Positions 25,566-36,100 of a stretch of 64,000 bases of DNA are shown here, piece by piece. The notes under the pieces were generated by a model that ran no database searches, was not told the DNA's origin, and saw only the letters and a list, made by a program, of their open reading frames with translations. Source of the DNA: Marsupella aquatica (lineage: Eukaryota > Marchantiophyta); the NCBI GenBank assembly GCA_973895155.1, contig OZ316898.1, forward strand, positions 16,864,001 through 16,928,000. Direction: 5' to 3'. Each line of letters begins with the position of its first letter. Position 1 is the first letter of the stretch. Made by a program: the position numbers and the translations under genes.

Positions 25566-26029
25566 TTTGCATGTACCAACTTTTTAATTTTACAAGCTGG
25601 GTTGATGCTGGGACAATGTTTCACATTGGCACCTTGATGGACCAAACACTTGTTTCCAACCAGAAGAGTGACTTGATTAAAAAATAGTCCATGCGGTTGC
25701 AGTTGTCCATCAAAGCACCTTGTCAAATATTTCCATGTGGTTGGTTCTAAGGTCCCAGAGGCAGCCAAGACATGAGCACTACCTCCCATGTGGTTGTCTC
25801 TAAATTTGTCTAATATGGTCCCAAATAAAGAGTTCACAGCAGCATGATCAGTGCCAATGTTAAAATAGCAAATTAGACAAATTGTCACCCAATATACCCC
25901 ACAGCTAAGGAAGCAAAAAGCGAGTGGGAGGCCAGTGTTTTCAAACCCCAGAGCCCATGTTGTATTAAACCATGGTTGCGACTATTAAAGTGAGTGGAAA
26001 TACTTGATGGTGGAACTTGTGGTTTAACT

Positions 26030-26790
26030 TTAAAATGGGGACAAGTCTCACAAAGTCAAATGGTACTACACCGTGATAAAAAGGCCTTCAGTACTTTATA
26101 TGGGAACCTTTAGCTTCACTTTTATATTCTATGGGAACAAAGCAAACCGACTATAAATCAACGAGGAGTAGTTCACTTTGGAGGTTGCAGTTTAACATAC
26201 AGAAAGAACGCAAATGGGACTAAATCCCGCTCTGAAAGGGTGTCAAGTAGATTGTATGGCAAGTTGGAGTTTAACTTAGATGGAGAACTCAGATAGGAAT
26301 GAATTCCACTGTAAAAGGGGGTCTCGAGTTTTTTATACGTAACTTGTAGTTTCACTTAAATGGAAACTATTGTCATGAAACGAGAAATATTCATATTTCC
26401 AAAAGAGGCATGAGTTGTAGATCTTGGGTTCAAATCTTGTAACTGGCTTGTGTTGCCTCCTTTTCAGCGGGGTCACTATTTCTACTTAAAAAGAAGAGAA
26501 GGAAATAAAGAACAAATACTCATATTGAATGGAATTGAATTCCTCCATAAAAGGCTGGGGAGCGGTTTACAGCGGAATTTTTAGTTAAATTTAAATGGAG
26601 AATTGAACTCAGATTAAATCCGACTATAAAATCGTTCTCGAGTATATTTTATGGGAACTTGTAGTCTAACTGAATTGGATCTCTCACAACAGTACCCCAC
26701 TATAAAAGGGATCTCGAGTATTTTATATTGTAACTTGTAGGTTAACTTAATTCGATGGAAAGTCTCACGAAAGGACCCCACTATTAAACG
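26030..26790 (+). repeat. Degenerate tandem repeat, about 72-82-bp unit, TATAAAA-bearing
   Basis: Units carry CCACTATAAAAGGG, TCTCGAGTATTTTATA, GTAACTTGTAG, TTAACTTAA and GGAAAGTCTCA. Clear occurrences of the TATAAAA block are near 26148, 26310, 26550, 26622, 26698 and 26780, the last few spaced 72, 76 and about 82 bp. A SINE interrupts the array at 26398-26513. Confidence 0.7.
26398..26513 (+). mobile_element. Short tRNA-like SINE inserted in the tandem repeat
   Basis: The flanks AAATATTCATATT (26385-26397) and AAATACTCATATT (26514-26526) match at 12 of 13 bases. The 116-bp insert contains GGTTCAAATC (26427-26436), a good box B, and ends in an A-rich AAAAAGAAGAGAAGG tail. Box A is not obvious. 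It resembles the 13485 SINE in layout (AGAGG, then box B, then A-rich tail) but not closely in sequence. Confidence 0.7.
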
Positions 26791-27029
26791 GCGGTTCGTC
26801 CGGATCCTTTTTCCTTGCTTGTCTTGAATGCCACTAACGTATCCTACTTTCAGTGACATGGAGTGCCATTTAACAAACACGCATTTGGACGCTCAGTTTA
26901 GCTTTAGACAAAAAAGATACTCTACCCGAGACCCCAGTAGTGCATTCCGCTGTTTTTTGCAAGCAGCCGAATTAGAGTCGCACAACTGTAGCACGACCGT
27001 CCAATACTAAGACCAGCCGAGGAAGCATG

Positions 27030-28440
27030 GAATTATTTATTGGGCGAGCGATCAGCGGGCCGGAAACAGGGAAACTCAAATTCCCAGCGCCAGAGTAATA
27101 AATAATTAATTCTCAAACCGTGCCCGCTTGGAACCCGTTCCCGGGCACTTTGTCCTGTCTCGCCTCTGCCCGGCGGTTCATCTTCCGGCGCGATAGCGTC
27201 TAGCTACTAAGTAAGTTTAGTGTCACTGCCCTCCTAATGAACATGCTATATGTGCACACCAGCGTATAGGTTTTTCTCTTTTATAACCTGTTTGATTTGA
27301 TTTGAAATAGAACAATTTAAGCAGATTAAACCCTGGAAAAATGATTCATGCATATTTGCCTTGAAAAGAACCATAATATATAACAAAGGAAAAATAATTA
27401 TACTGAAGGGAAAATATAAGAGGTTTAAAGAGGACAAAAACAAATGAATAGGAAAAAGGCAAATGCACCTGGGAAAGAATAAGAGGGAATCAAACACATA
27501 GAAATCCATTTAATGAAAGTTGCACAATAGTTTTGTGAAATTGCTATGAACAGAAATGGACTCTTGAGAATTTGACTTGCTTTTCTAAACTTGGGCTTGG
27601 TTAATTAATTAAAGTCTACTCAAGAAGTGAGGATCGACAGCTGATAATTACTGTACATGCAGTGAGACAGAGAGTGTATTGGGTTCAGACACATGTGCAG
27701 ATATGTTGCATTCAACTCCTTCATTTCGAAACGTTTTCTAGAAAGTTTGGTTCAAAATTACGCCAGGTTTCAAACAAAACATCAGTGAATGGATAGGGTT
27801 GTTGATTCCTAATATTTTAAAGGATTGCTGACCCTCAGATTTTCCAAAATTTAAGGAGAACGATTCGATTCTAGAGAGTAGGATATCTTGGTAGGCAAGA
27901 AAGTGGCTAATTATTGAGCAAAAGCGTCTAATAGGTTTTATTGGAGCGTACTTTTATCGAACCTTCCTACTTGGGAAAATACTATGGTACAAACTTTACA
28001 CCATTCCAAACGGGCCGGAAAATAAACTTCGTTTCAGCTTCCCAAATCTATTTTCAAAAAGAGGGGCACTTTTTAAAATGTTGGAAGCAGGCTCTTAATT
28101 ATTATTGAGTTGTGTAATTAGAATTGCCGCGTGTTTGTGTTCGTGCCTCTGCCCGCCGGGCTGGCTGCCCGGATGCGAGGCGAGAGCGGGCAGAAGTGTA
28201 AGCTTTTCGCTGCCCGTTGCGTGACACGAAACATGGTCTTCGTTCGTACCGTAATAATTATGCCGCGACGTCGCGTTTTTTGTTACCTGAGCGCGTGGTT
28301 CGCAGGCTGGAGCCAGCGGGCTGCCCCGGGATGCCTTCCAGTCAGGACTCCGGGCAGAGGACAAAACGTTTCCCGGGCAGGGCAGGCTGTATCACGGTCC
28401 CGGGCTGGCCCGTCAGAGAACCCCTGGTCGGTATAGCTGG
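27030..28440. other. Intergenic with two GC-rich CCGGGCA islands
   Basis: 27030-27190 and 28140-28420 are GC-rich and contain repeated GCCCGGG, CCCGGGCA and TGCCCGG words, with AT-rich sequence between. Frames up to about 100 codons across the second island overlap on both strands and show no domain. Confidence 0.4.
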
Positions 28441-28684
28441 AGAGGGGGCAGCCTTGACCCAGCACGCCGCCTTGCCCGTGTCCAAAATAATACTTCTACA
28501 CTAGTGTCATCCAATCGCTATTCCCTCATGACTTAATTTGCACTTGAGTAAATAAGCGAAGATCATAGGATTATTCTCTCGTTTGCGTTCGAAATTTAGT
28601 GCTCTAAAATTTATCACCAATAAGTTAAAATAGGATGGTCTTAGAATGGGCTAGCTATATAACTAAAATTGAGAGTACTAGTGG

Positions 28685-29110
28685 AAAGTAAGGTAGTGTG
28701 AGTCTGAAAATGATGCAAAAATCTAGGGTCGTGTTCAAAGTTTACATCGCACAGGTTAAGGGCCGAGAGTGAAATATCTAGACAATGACTGTTGAGTGTC
28801 AATAAAATTGAGTGTGCAGATGGAAATTAATGATTGGGGGTAGGGTGAATCTCTGAAAATGGTGAAAGAATCTCCTCACATCTATTTAGGTTCAAAGAAA
28901 TGTATTTAGACTATCTTTGGTTAAAAATGCATACTACTCTCATATTTAATTTCAAAACCAATAGGATAGAGTTTCCAAGGAAAAACACTGCGTAGAGTGA
29001 GTAGTTGTAACGAAGAGACTTAGAGAGGGTAAGGTGAGTCTCTGGAAATGATGCAAAAATCTCCTCACATCCATTCAGGTTCAAAGAAACCCATTGGCAC
29101 TAATTTTGCA
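28685..29110 (+). repeat. Degenerate repeat, about 150-190-bp unit, three copies
   Basis: GTGAGTCT-TGAAAATGATGCAAAAATCT and a following GGTTCAAAG block recur near 28697, 28845 and 29036. The intervening sequence is partly related (AAAATTGAG, GTAAGGT). Strongly diverged. Confidence 0.5.
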
Positions 29111-29329
29111 AGTGATTTTCTAGTAAATGATGCAAGTGATTTTCATTTTTAAAAATTATAGACATATATCGAGTCCTTGCAGCAATGACACGTAGAAACC
29201 CATTCACAATGGTCGTGGTAAATAAGAGCACCATTCGTAAAATTTAAGTGATAAAGCTATTATTACCACAAGGCCTAAAATGGTTTGCTTAGTGTGGCGC
29301 ACATAATTAAGTAGTTTTTTGCATGATCC

Positions 29330-31040
29330 GAGATGGGCCTACGGCACTCTGGCAGCAGGGGTCGGGTCGGGGCGCGTCGCGACGTCCAGATGGCCGGCTG
29401 CGATTGCGGGCGCCCGCTTGACCGTGAGCGGGGGCCCTCGATTGGCTGGGGGCCGGCGGGGGCGAGGGTGACCTGGAGCGGAGGGAGCGCAGGGGAGAGG
29501 CAGTTTGACGGTAACGGGACGGAGCGGGGAGCGGGGAACGGGGAGGGAGAGGGGAGAAAATTGTGGCTGTTGCGAAGTTGAACGAAAAGGACCGGGCACC
29601 GGCAACGTTGGGCCGATCCGTCGGTCCGATTGCGCGTCCAGTGGGTCGTCGGGTGGACGGTCCGCGGTGAGTTGTGTCATATTGTGTGTGTGGGACTGTG
29701 GGTGCCAGGCTCGGGTCTGGGCAGACAGACGGAAAGCTGGCTAGCTGGCCTTGGGCTGGACTGGCTTGGGGTGGCCAGAGGTGGTGGCCCCGGGCAGGGG
29801 AGGCCCCAAGGGGGAGCGCAAGGAAGGTGCGAATCAAGTGAGAGGGAGGGGGCTTTCTGAGGAGACAGAAAGCCAGCTTTTGGTGAGAGGGAGGGAGGGA
29901 AAGGGAGGAGATCGTCGAGAGAAGGAGGAAGGAAGAGGAGGAGGGAGGGCGAGGCATATAATTGTTGGCCCACCGTGTGCGTTCGGTATCAGTCCAGTTT
30001 TCGTTGGAAGGAAGGAAGCAAGAGCAGGAGTGAAGGATCCATCGTCGAGTTGGGTTGGGTCTGCTCTTGCTTCGCTGCGCTCCTCACACGGCACACTGCA
30101 CTGGCAACTGCACTGGGGGGCGATTTTGTGCTTTTCTCTCGGTCTGTGTAGACGTCTGTCGCGGCTGGGCTGCATTTTTGCTTGCATGATTTTCTCGTAA
30201 CACGGACTGACGAACGAACTGACTCGCTCGCTGCGCTGTGGGGGATAATCGATTCGCAACAAGCGAGAGATCTTGGGAGTGAGTGAGTGAGTGAGTGGCG
30301 TTCGTGCCCACATCTCGGTTGTTGGAGTGGGAGAGGTTTCTGTTGGGAGCAGCGGCAGCAGGAAAGCAAAGTCGACAGGAAGAAAAACTTGCGGGGAGGC
30401 AGGCAGAAAGGCCGTGGTGGTGGTGTGGTAGCTGTGCGAGTCAATCTGATTCAGCTGGTTCTTCGTCACCTGCGTTGCGTACTTCTAGTGCAAGTGATCG
30501 AGGTGAACTGCAGAGTTCGGAGTTGCCGCAGCACAGGGTGGCTTTAGCACACATGCGTGTGCTCATCCAGGAGTAACTCGTCATTATTCATCCGCCGCGC
30601 ATGGTCTCCGATTAATTGGACTGGGCACCATCCGGGAGGGTGGAGGGACCAGCGCGGAGTACATGTCCAAAAATTTCTGAGGGTTTGTGCCACGCTGGGC
30701 ATCTTCAGAGCTTAGCGTCCAATGCAGGTTGTCTGGAGTAGTCGTTTGTGCTGAGGGGAATGAGCAGCATGGGCTACTGTTAATTTGTCGGATGTTGTTG
30801 TTGGGTACATCGTATAATGACCTGGGATTGCGAGGCACGATTTAGCTCAAGGTTGGGTTTGGAAAGAGGATCCAGCATCGCCTAGGTGGCTTCAGCCTGC
30901 TTTCCATTGGAGTGACAATGACCATGACATTTCTCTAGTAGCGTGCGTCAGCTGATCACATTCCTATCTACTAGGTTGTGCCTAGTGTTACCGGCTGTCT
31001 CTCGTCAATTGCACCAGCAGTGTCATAGCAGGGTATCGTC
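29330..31040 (+). promoter_or_regulatory. GC-rich probable promoter and 5' leader of the CSLA gene
   Basis: This stretch is GC-rich and full of purine tracts, unlike the AT-rich DNA upstream. Potential G-quadruplex runs lie at about 29524-29556 and at 29889-29905 (four GGG runs separated by 1, 1 and 3 nt) on the sense strand. A TATAAT-like word at 29957 (GGCATATAATTG) could be a TATA element. A (GTGA)n run lies at 30277-30296. Overlapping open frames of 75-216 codons on both strands look like GC-driven chance frames. A transcription start or leader intron could not be fixed from sequence alone. Confidence 0.4.
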
Positions 31041-34000
31041 ATGGCTCGTCTTGGGAGTGGGTTTATGGCCCAGAGCATGGATCAGACTGCAAATGAGGAC
31101 ACTATTGAGGGCCTTGCGAGTCTGTGGTTGAGGTGGCGAGCCCCGGTCATCGCACCCATGGTGCAATTTGCCATCAACATATGCCTAGTTATGGTGGCAA
31201 TGATGTTCCTTGAGAGGGTGTATATGTGTGTAGTACTGTTCTACGTCAAAGTCCTTAGACGAACGCCGGGCAACACATATAAGTTCATACCCATGAGGGA
31301 TGACGGGTCTGAGCTCGGGACTTCGCATTACCCAATGGTTCTGGTGCAGGTGCCTATGTACAACGAAAGAGAGGTAAGCCCACCTCCTCGTTCGACACCT
31401 GTGTCGGCATTGCTTGTGATATTCCGAGCAGTTACTCCTGTCTGAAGGAAAACAGACTGAAGATGTCAGTGTGCCGTCTACCCTATTTGCCACCAACGTT
31501 TCCTGCAATGGCTGTGGACTCGTTTTGAGCTGACTATTTGCTACGTTCAGGTGTATCAACTTTCTATCGGAGCTGCATGTGGTCTCTCCTGGCCCACAGA
31601 CCGTATCATCATACAAATTTTGGACGATTCTACCGATCCCGAAATCAAGGTGAAATTTCGTTGCCACCAATCCCGTTAATGTCGATCCTCTGTGGAACTG
31701 CTTGTATGCTCTTGTGCCGCTTCGTGCCCCAGTTATCGTCGAGTTGTTCGTAGTCCCACCATCGTTCTGGAGTCGTTTATTGCTAGTAAGCTGGAAAGCT
31801 CATTTGATTCGCTGTTGTATACGTTCGTCACTTTTACGTCACGTTTCAGCCATTCACAGTATGCAATATGTGGTGTGGACATCGAACTTTGCAGCGGTTC
31901 CTGTTTTCTCAGTTCGCGACTTTCTACATTGTTCCGAAATGTCGTCTCTGTGAAGCCGGGCAGGGCTTGTTGGACTAATGTTGGTCGTGATTTTCCTCAG
32001 GCTCTGGTGCACTCCGAATGCCAACGGTGGGCCGGGAAGGGCATCAACATCAAGTACGAAGTCAGGCCGAACAGGGTTGGATATAAGGCGGGCGCGCTCC
32101 GAGAAGGAATGAAGCGCAGTTATGTTCGTCTGTGTGACTATGTTGCGATATTCGACGCGGACTTCCAACCTGAATCAGATTTCTTGCATAGAACCATCCC
32201 GTATCTCGTTCACAATGCGGATGTCGGTCTTGTGCAAGCCCGTTGGAAATTTGGTACGTATCACCTTTCTCTCTGACCACACCAGCCTTCTCGCTGCATT
32301 GCGCTTGCTAAGTCTCGTCGATGTGTGGTTAAACTTCGTTTGCCTCCCAGATAGCTGATCTCTTAAAGACGGCCACCCATGCTTTCCTTTTTCATACTGA
32401 GTGGAGTATGCGCGAAAGGAGTCAATAATGTGTGGGTGCGTGGGCCCGGCTTCATGAGTTAATGAGCCCTTATTGTGATTGTTCTGCCTTTTTCCGGAGA
32501 GGGTTGATTGCTGCGATAGATGCACACAACGGGAAGGATCCTAGCAGCCAACGATGTGCATCCAGTTGTCTTCTTCCCTAGTTGTTCCGGGAATCCACAT
32601 GCACAGGAATATCGAAGTCTTGAACCTTTTTGTTCTCTCCCACTAACAAGCTGTAGTGGGATGCGTTTTCCTAGTGTTAGGTGTCGTTAAAGTCTAAGTT
32701 GGTAGTATTCACATATCATTCTCAGTCAGGGTTTGTTTCCGGGCTTGGAAGAGTTGCAGCAGAGAATCGTATACATTTGTGCCATCTCACTGCCGCGGAA
32801 ACAGTATAGCATATCCTTGTGCCTCGACCGCATGGACGAACTGTTTTCTCTTGAGGTTACCACCTGCGCTGAACCTCGTAGATTTTGTTGGACATACGCC
32901 CCGTGCGGTTAATCTTCGGTGGGAGCACATCCGAGTTGGTCCCGCGTTGGGTGGCTCCGGGCTTAAACTGCCTTCGCAGTTTCGCGGTATGAAGTCAGTC
33001 CACACCAAAAATTGTCAGTTTCAGGCAACGAAATGTTGTTCTGACGGAGTTCTGTAGAGTCTTATGTATGTGTCATCACTCACACAGATGTGACGTTTCA
33101 GCAGTGTTATTTGTTTCGTTGTTGATAGCCTCCGGAGTCTGTCCGGTCCACACAACTTACATGGTGGATCGTGTGAGGAAGTGTTTATTGCATGTCCTGC
33201 TCTTAATACTCGTCAGCGGGTCCCATCAGGCTCCTCAAAAGAAACCCCATGTCATGTCCTTGACCCGGCAGATGGCTTGTAGCCATAGTTTTGCCGGTAA
33301 CCATCAGCTCAGCAAGAGAAGCAAACATGAAGTAAAGTAGTGTGGTCGTACTGCAGTCAGAGCCGGACTCAGATGTGCACTGGCCGTGGCTATGTGTACG
33401 TTCACGAACAGCTCTGAGGAGAGTTCCCATGTACGTAACGTCATAGCTCACAGGCAGCGTTGAGATCCGCGGATCTACACCGATGGGTTGAAAATCTAGG
33501 CTATGAGTAGGTGATTGATTGACTAGTATCTGCAGACTCCAGTTGTGTTGTTCCCTTCCCAGACTGCGAGGCATCCACGTGGTGCGGGTAAGCCGCAGGA
33601 ACGTTAATTGTACTCTACATCTGCCACCCCTGCGAAGGAGTGCTCTATCTCGCCGAGTTCCGCAGTCATTGGTCAGATCTCTTGCACGAACCTTTGGGGA
33701 CTGTAAAGGGATTTGTATGGTGCGGAACAAGTGTAGAGGTACTGCACTCACAGGTTTTACATGACTGACAGCATGTCGGCCCGCCGCCCAAGTAGGTCCG
33801 GAAATAGTATCTGCAGCTGGAAGCTATCCTTAATAGCTGCTCGCAGTTGAAACTCCATTACTTCCTGCATGATTACGGGTGGAAATGATGTGGGGTGGGT
33901 GTTGGGTCGGAAGATGGGCCCACTTGATGTTTGTCCTGCGTTGTCGGTCAGCTATTGCGTCTCATCCGTGATATCATTATTATAATCGGCTGTGCACCCT

Positions 34001-36100
34001 TTTTTCTGGGGATAGCCGGGAACGATGCCTTTCTAGTCGGTATTGCCGGGGGCTTTTCGCTACCGGGAATAACAGGTCTTGCATCAGTGCCCACAATGGA
34101 CTGACGCATCGTGCATGCGATTGAGGCGCTGCTTCAATTATTGATTCTGAAGTAATCTCAGTTAGCTGAGTCAGGGATTGAGCTTGCAGTCATAGTCACG
34201 GTGACTACTCCGTCGGGTGGGTCCGCTCGTGGATATATAGTTGTGTATGACTATTCCCTACGGTGGGGTCCCCTCTTGGTTGTATAGTTTTTTTGATAAT
34301 TGCTATTCCCTACGGTGGGGTCCCCTCTTGGTTGTATAGTTTTGCTGATTGTTGCTATTCCCTATGGTGGGGTCCCCTCTTGGTTGTATAGTTTTGTTGA
34401 TTTAGTCTGTGTCCTTGTGGATTTCTCGGAGATGGTGATGGGTTCATTATCACTTCACGAAGAGAAGTCGCCAGTTAGGTGCTTTCGCCTTTGTTAAGTA
34501 TTAGGAGTTACTCAGTCTGAATTCACATGTTTCTCTAAATGTGGCGGAAGTGATGAGGTCTGATAATTTTCTTGGTCTCGTGCAGTTAATGGCGACGAAT
34601 GTCTCATGACGAAGATGCAAGAAATGTCGTTGAACTTCCACTTTGAAGTGGAGCAAACTGTGGGATCTGCCGCGTACGCGTTCTTTGGGTTCAATGGTAC
34701 AGCTGGAGTGTGGCGCATCCACGCCTTGAACGAAGCTGGAGGATGGAAAGACCGGACTACAGTGGAGGACATGGATTTGGCCGTGAGGGCCGGAATCAAA
34801 GGATGGAAATTTGTGTATCTCAATGATCTTCGGGTAAGTCAGCTTCATATCTTCCCGCTCGGATTCTCGCGCACGTCCTTCCATGTGTTTAGCTTGTGCT
34901 TCCATGTGGGAGGAAACTGAAATTGATATTCTATCTCCACAGGTGAAGAATGAGCTGCCAAGTACGTTCAAGGCGTTCCGTTATCAGCAGCATCGCTGGT
35001 CATGCGGGCCTGCGAACTTGTTCCGGAAGATTGTACCTCAAATTTTGGCCAACAAGGTACTGTCGATGTCCATGCCTTGCTGCATTGGCAGTACTACAGT
35101 TCAAGTGGCGTAACTTTCGGCTTGGATTTTTGGGAATTTCTAATTTCTCAACCAGTTGTCAGATTTTAATCGAAGGATTTGGCTGTCAATTTGCAGAAGC
35201 TGAAACCGATGAAAAAATTCCATATGGTCTACTCTTTTTTCTTCGTCCGCAAAATTGTTGCGCACATTGTTACCTTCGTCTTCTACTGCCTCGTCATCCC
35301 AACAGCTGTGCTCGTTCCTGAATGCAATTTGCCGCTATGGGGAGCAATTTACGTGCCCACCTTCATCACCTTCATGAATGCCGCAGCTACCCCTCGGTAA
35401 GATCCTCGGGATGTTTGGGTAGTGACTTCTATTAGTAGTGGCGTTGCACGTAGTTTCATCAATCATCTTAATTTCGAGTCATGTGATTGGGAATTGGCTT
35501 CTAACTGTGAAAATGTGCTATCATTCAGGTCTCTGCACTTGCTCGTGTTCTGGATTCTGTTCGAGAATGTTATGTCCATGCACAGAACGAAGGCAACCGT
35601 TATTGGTCTCCTTGACGTTGGTAACGTGAACGAGTGGATCGTGACTGAGAAGCTTGGAAGTCTCGTCAAGTACAAGGCTGTGCCAAAGTCGGGCAAGAAA
35701 TGGCTGTTCATGTCTCTCATTCCCAGAGGTTTCAAAGTTGGAGAGAGGTAGGGAATTTTCATCCATCTTGAATTGCACTGGCATTGCGAAATTCTGTATA
35801 GGATCATCCGTCAGACCTCGAATTACGCTGAATTGCTTTGGAGGATTGTATGAAACATCTTTCCTCGAATTTCACTAATTGCTTAGACATGGAGAGCTCG
35901 GAAAGCTGAATCTAATCCTCCTTGTTTGAATTTGCAGGATTCATGTGTTGGAAATCGTCATGGCCACGTATCTCCTCTTCTGCTCATCGATAGACTACTT
36001 CTTCGCCGGCAAGAACCACTTCTACGTATATTTGTTTCTCCAAGCTATGGCCTTCTACACCATGGGTTTTGGTTATATCGGTACTATTGTACCGTCTTAG
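31041..36100 (+). CDS. CSLA: Cellulose synthase-like A, glucomannan 4-beta-mannosyltransferase
   Basis: This encodes a GT2-family CSLA enzyme. The family polymerises beta-1,4-mannan or glucomannan from GDP-mannose (and GDP-glucose) in the Golgi for cell-wall hemicellulose. Eight exons join in frame: 31041-31373, 31551-31649, 32001-32253, 34586-34833, 34943-35056, 35197-35396, 35529-35747 and 35938-36100. All have GT-AG introns and together give 542 aa, the usual family length. Visible residues are the substrate-binding DDSTD (136-140), DAD (196-198), the catalytic-base ED (289-290) and QQHRW (326-330), that is, the full D, DxD, D, QxxRW set. An N-terminal membrane segment lies at about 41-70, and C-terminal ones at about 372-389, 417-433, 492-511 and 517-540. 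The start follows an in-frame leader and gives a normal N-terminus. Intron 3 is long (2.3 kb). The gene is intact, and convergent with the YjbQ-type gene. Confidence 0.96.
34203..34400 (+). repeat. Tandem repeat in CSLA intron 3, 52-bp unit, four copies
   Basis: Units start near 34203, 34250, 34302 and 34354. The last three are nearly identical (CTATTCCCTACGGTGGGGTC, then CCCTCTTGGTTGTATAGTTTT). The first is a diverged copy about 46 bp long. Confidence 0.9.

Noticed and set aside
29307-30469. Pro/Ser-rich and Gly-rich frames up to 216 codons on both strands
   Set aside because: Produced by GC- and purine-rich composition of the CSLA upstream region. They overlap on both strands and have no domain.
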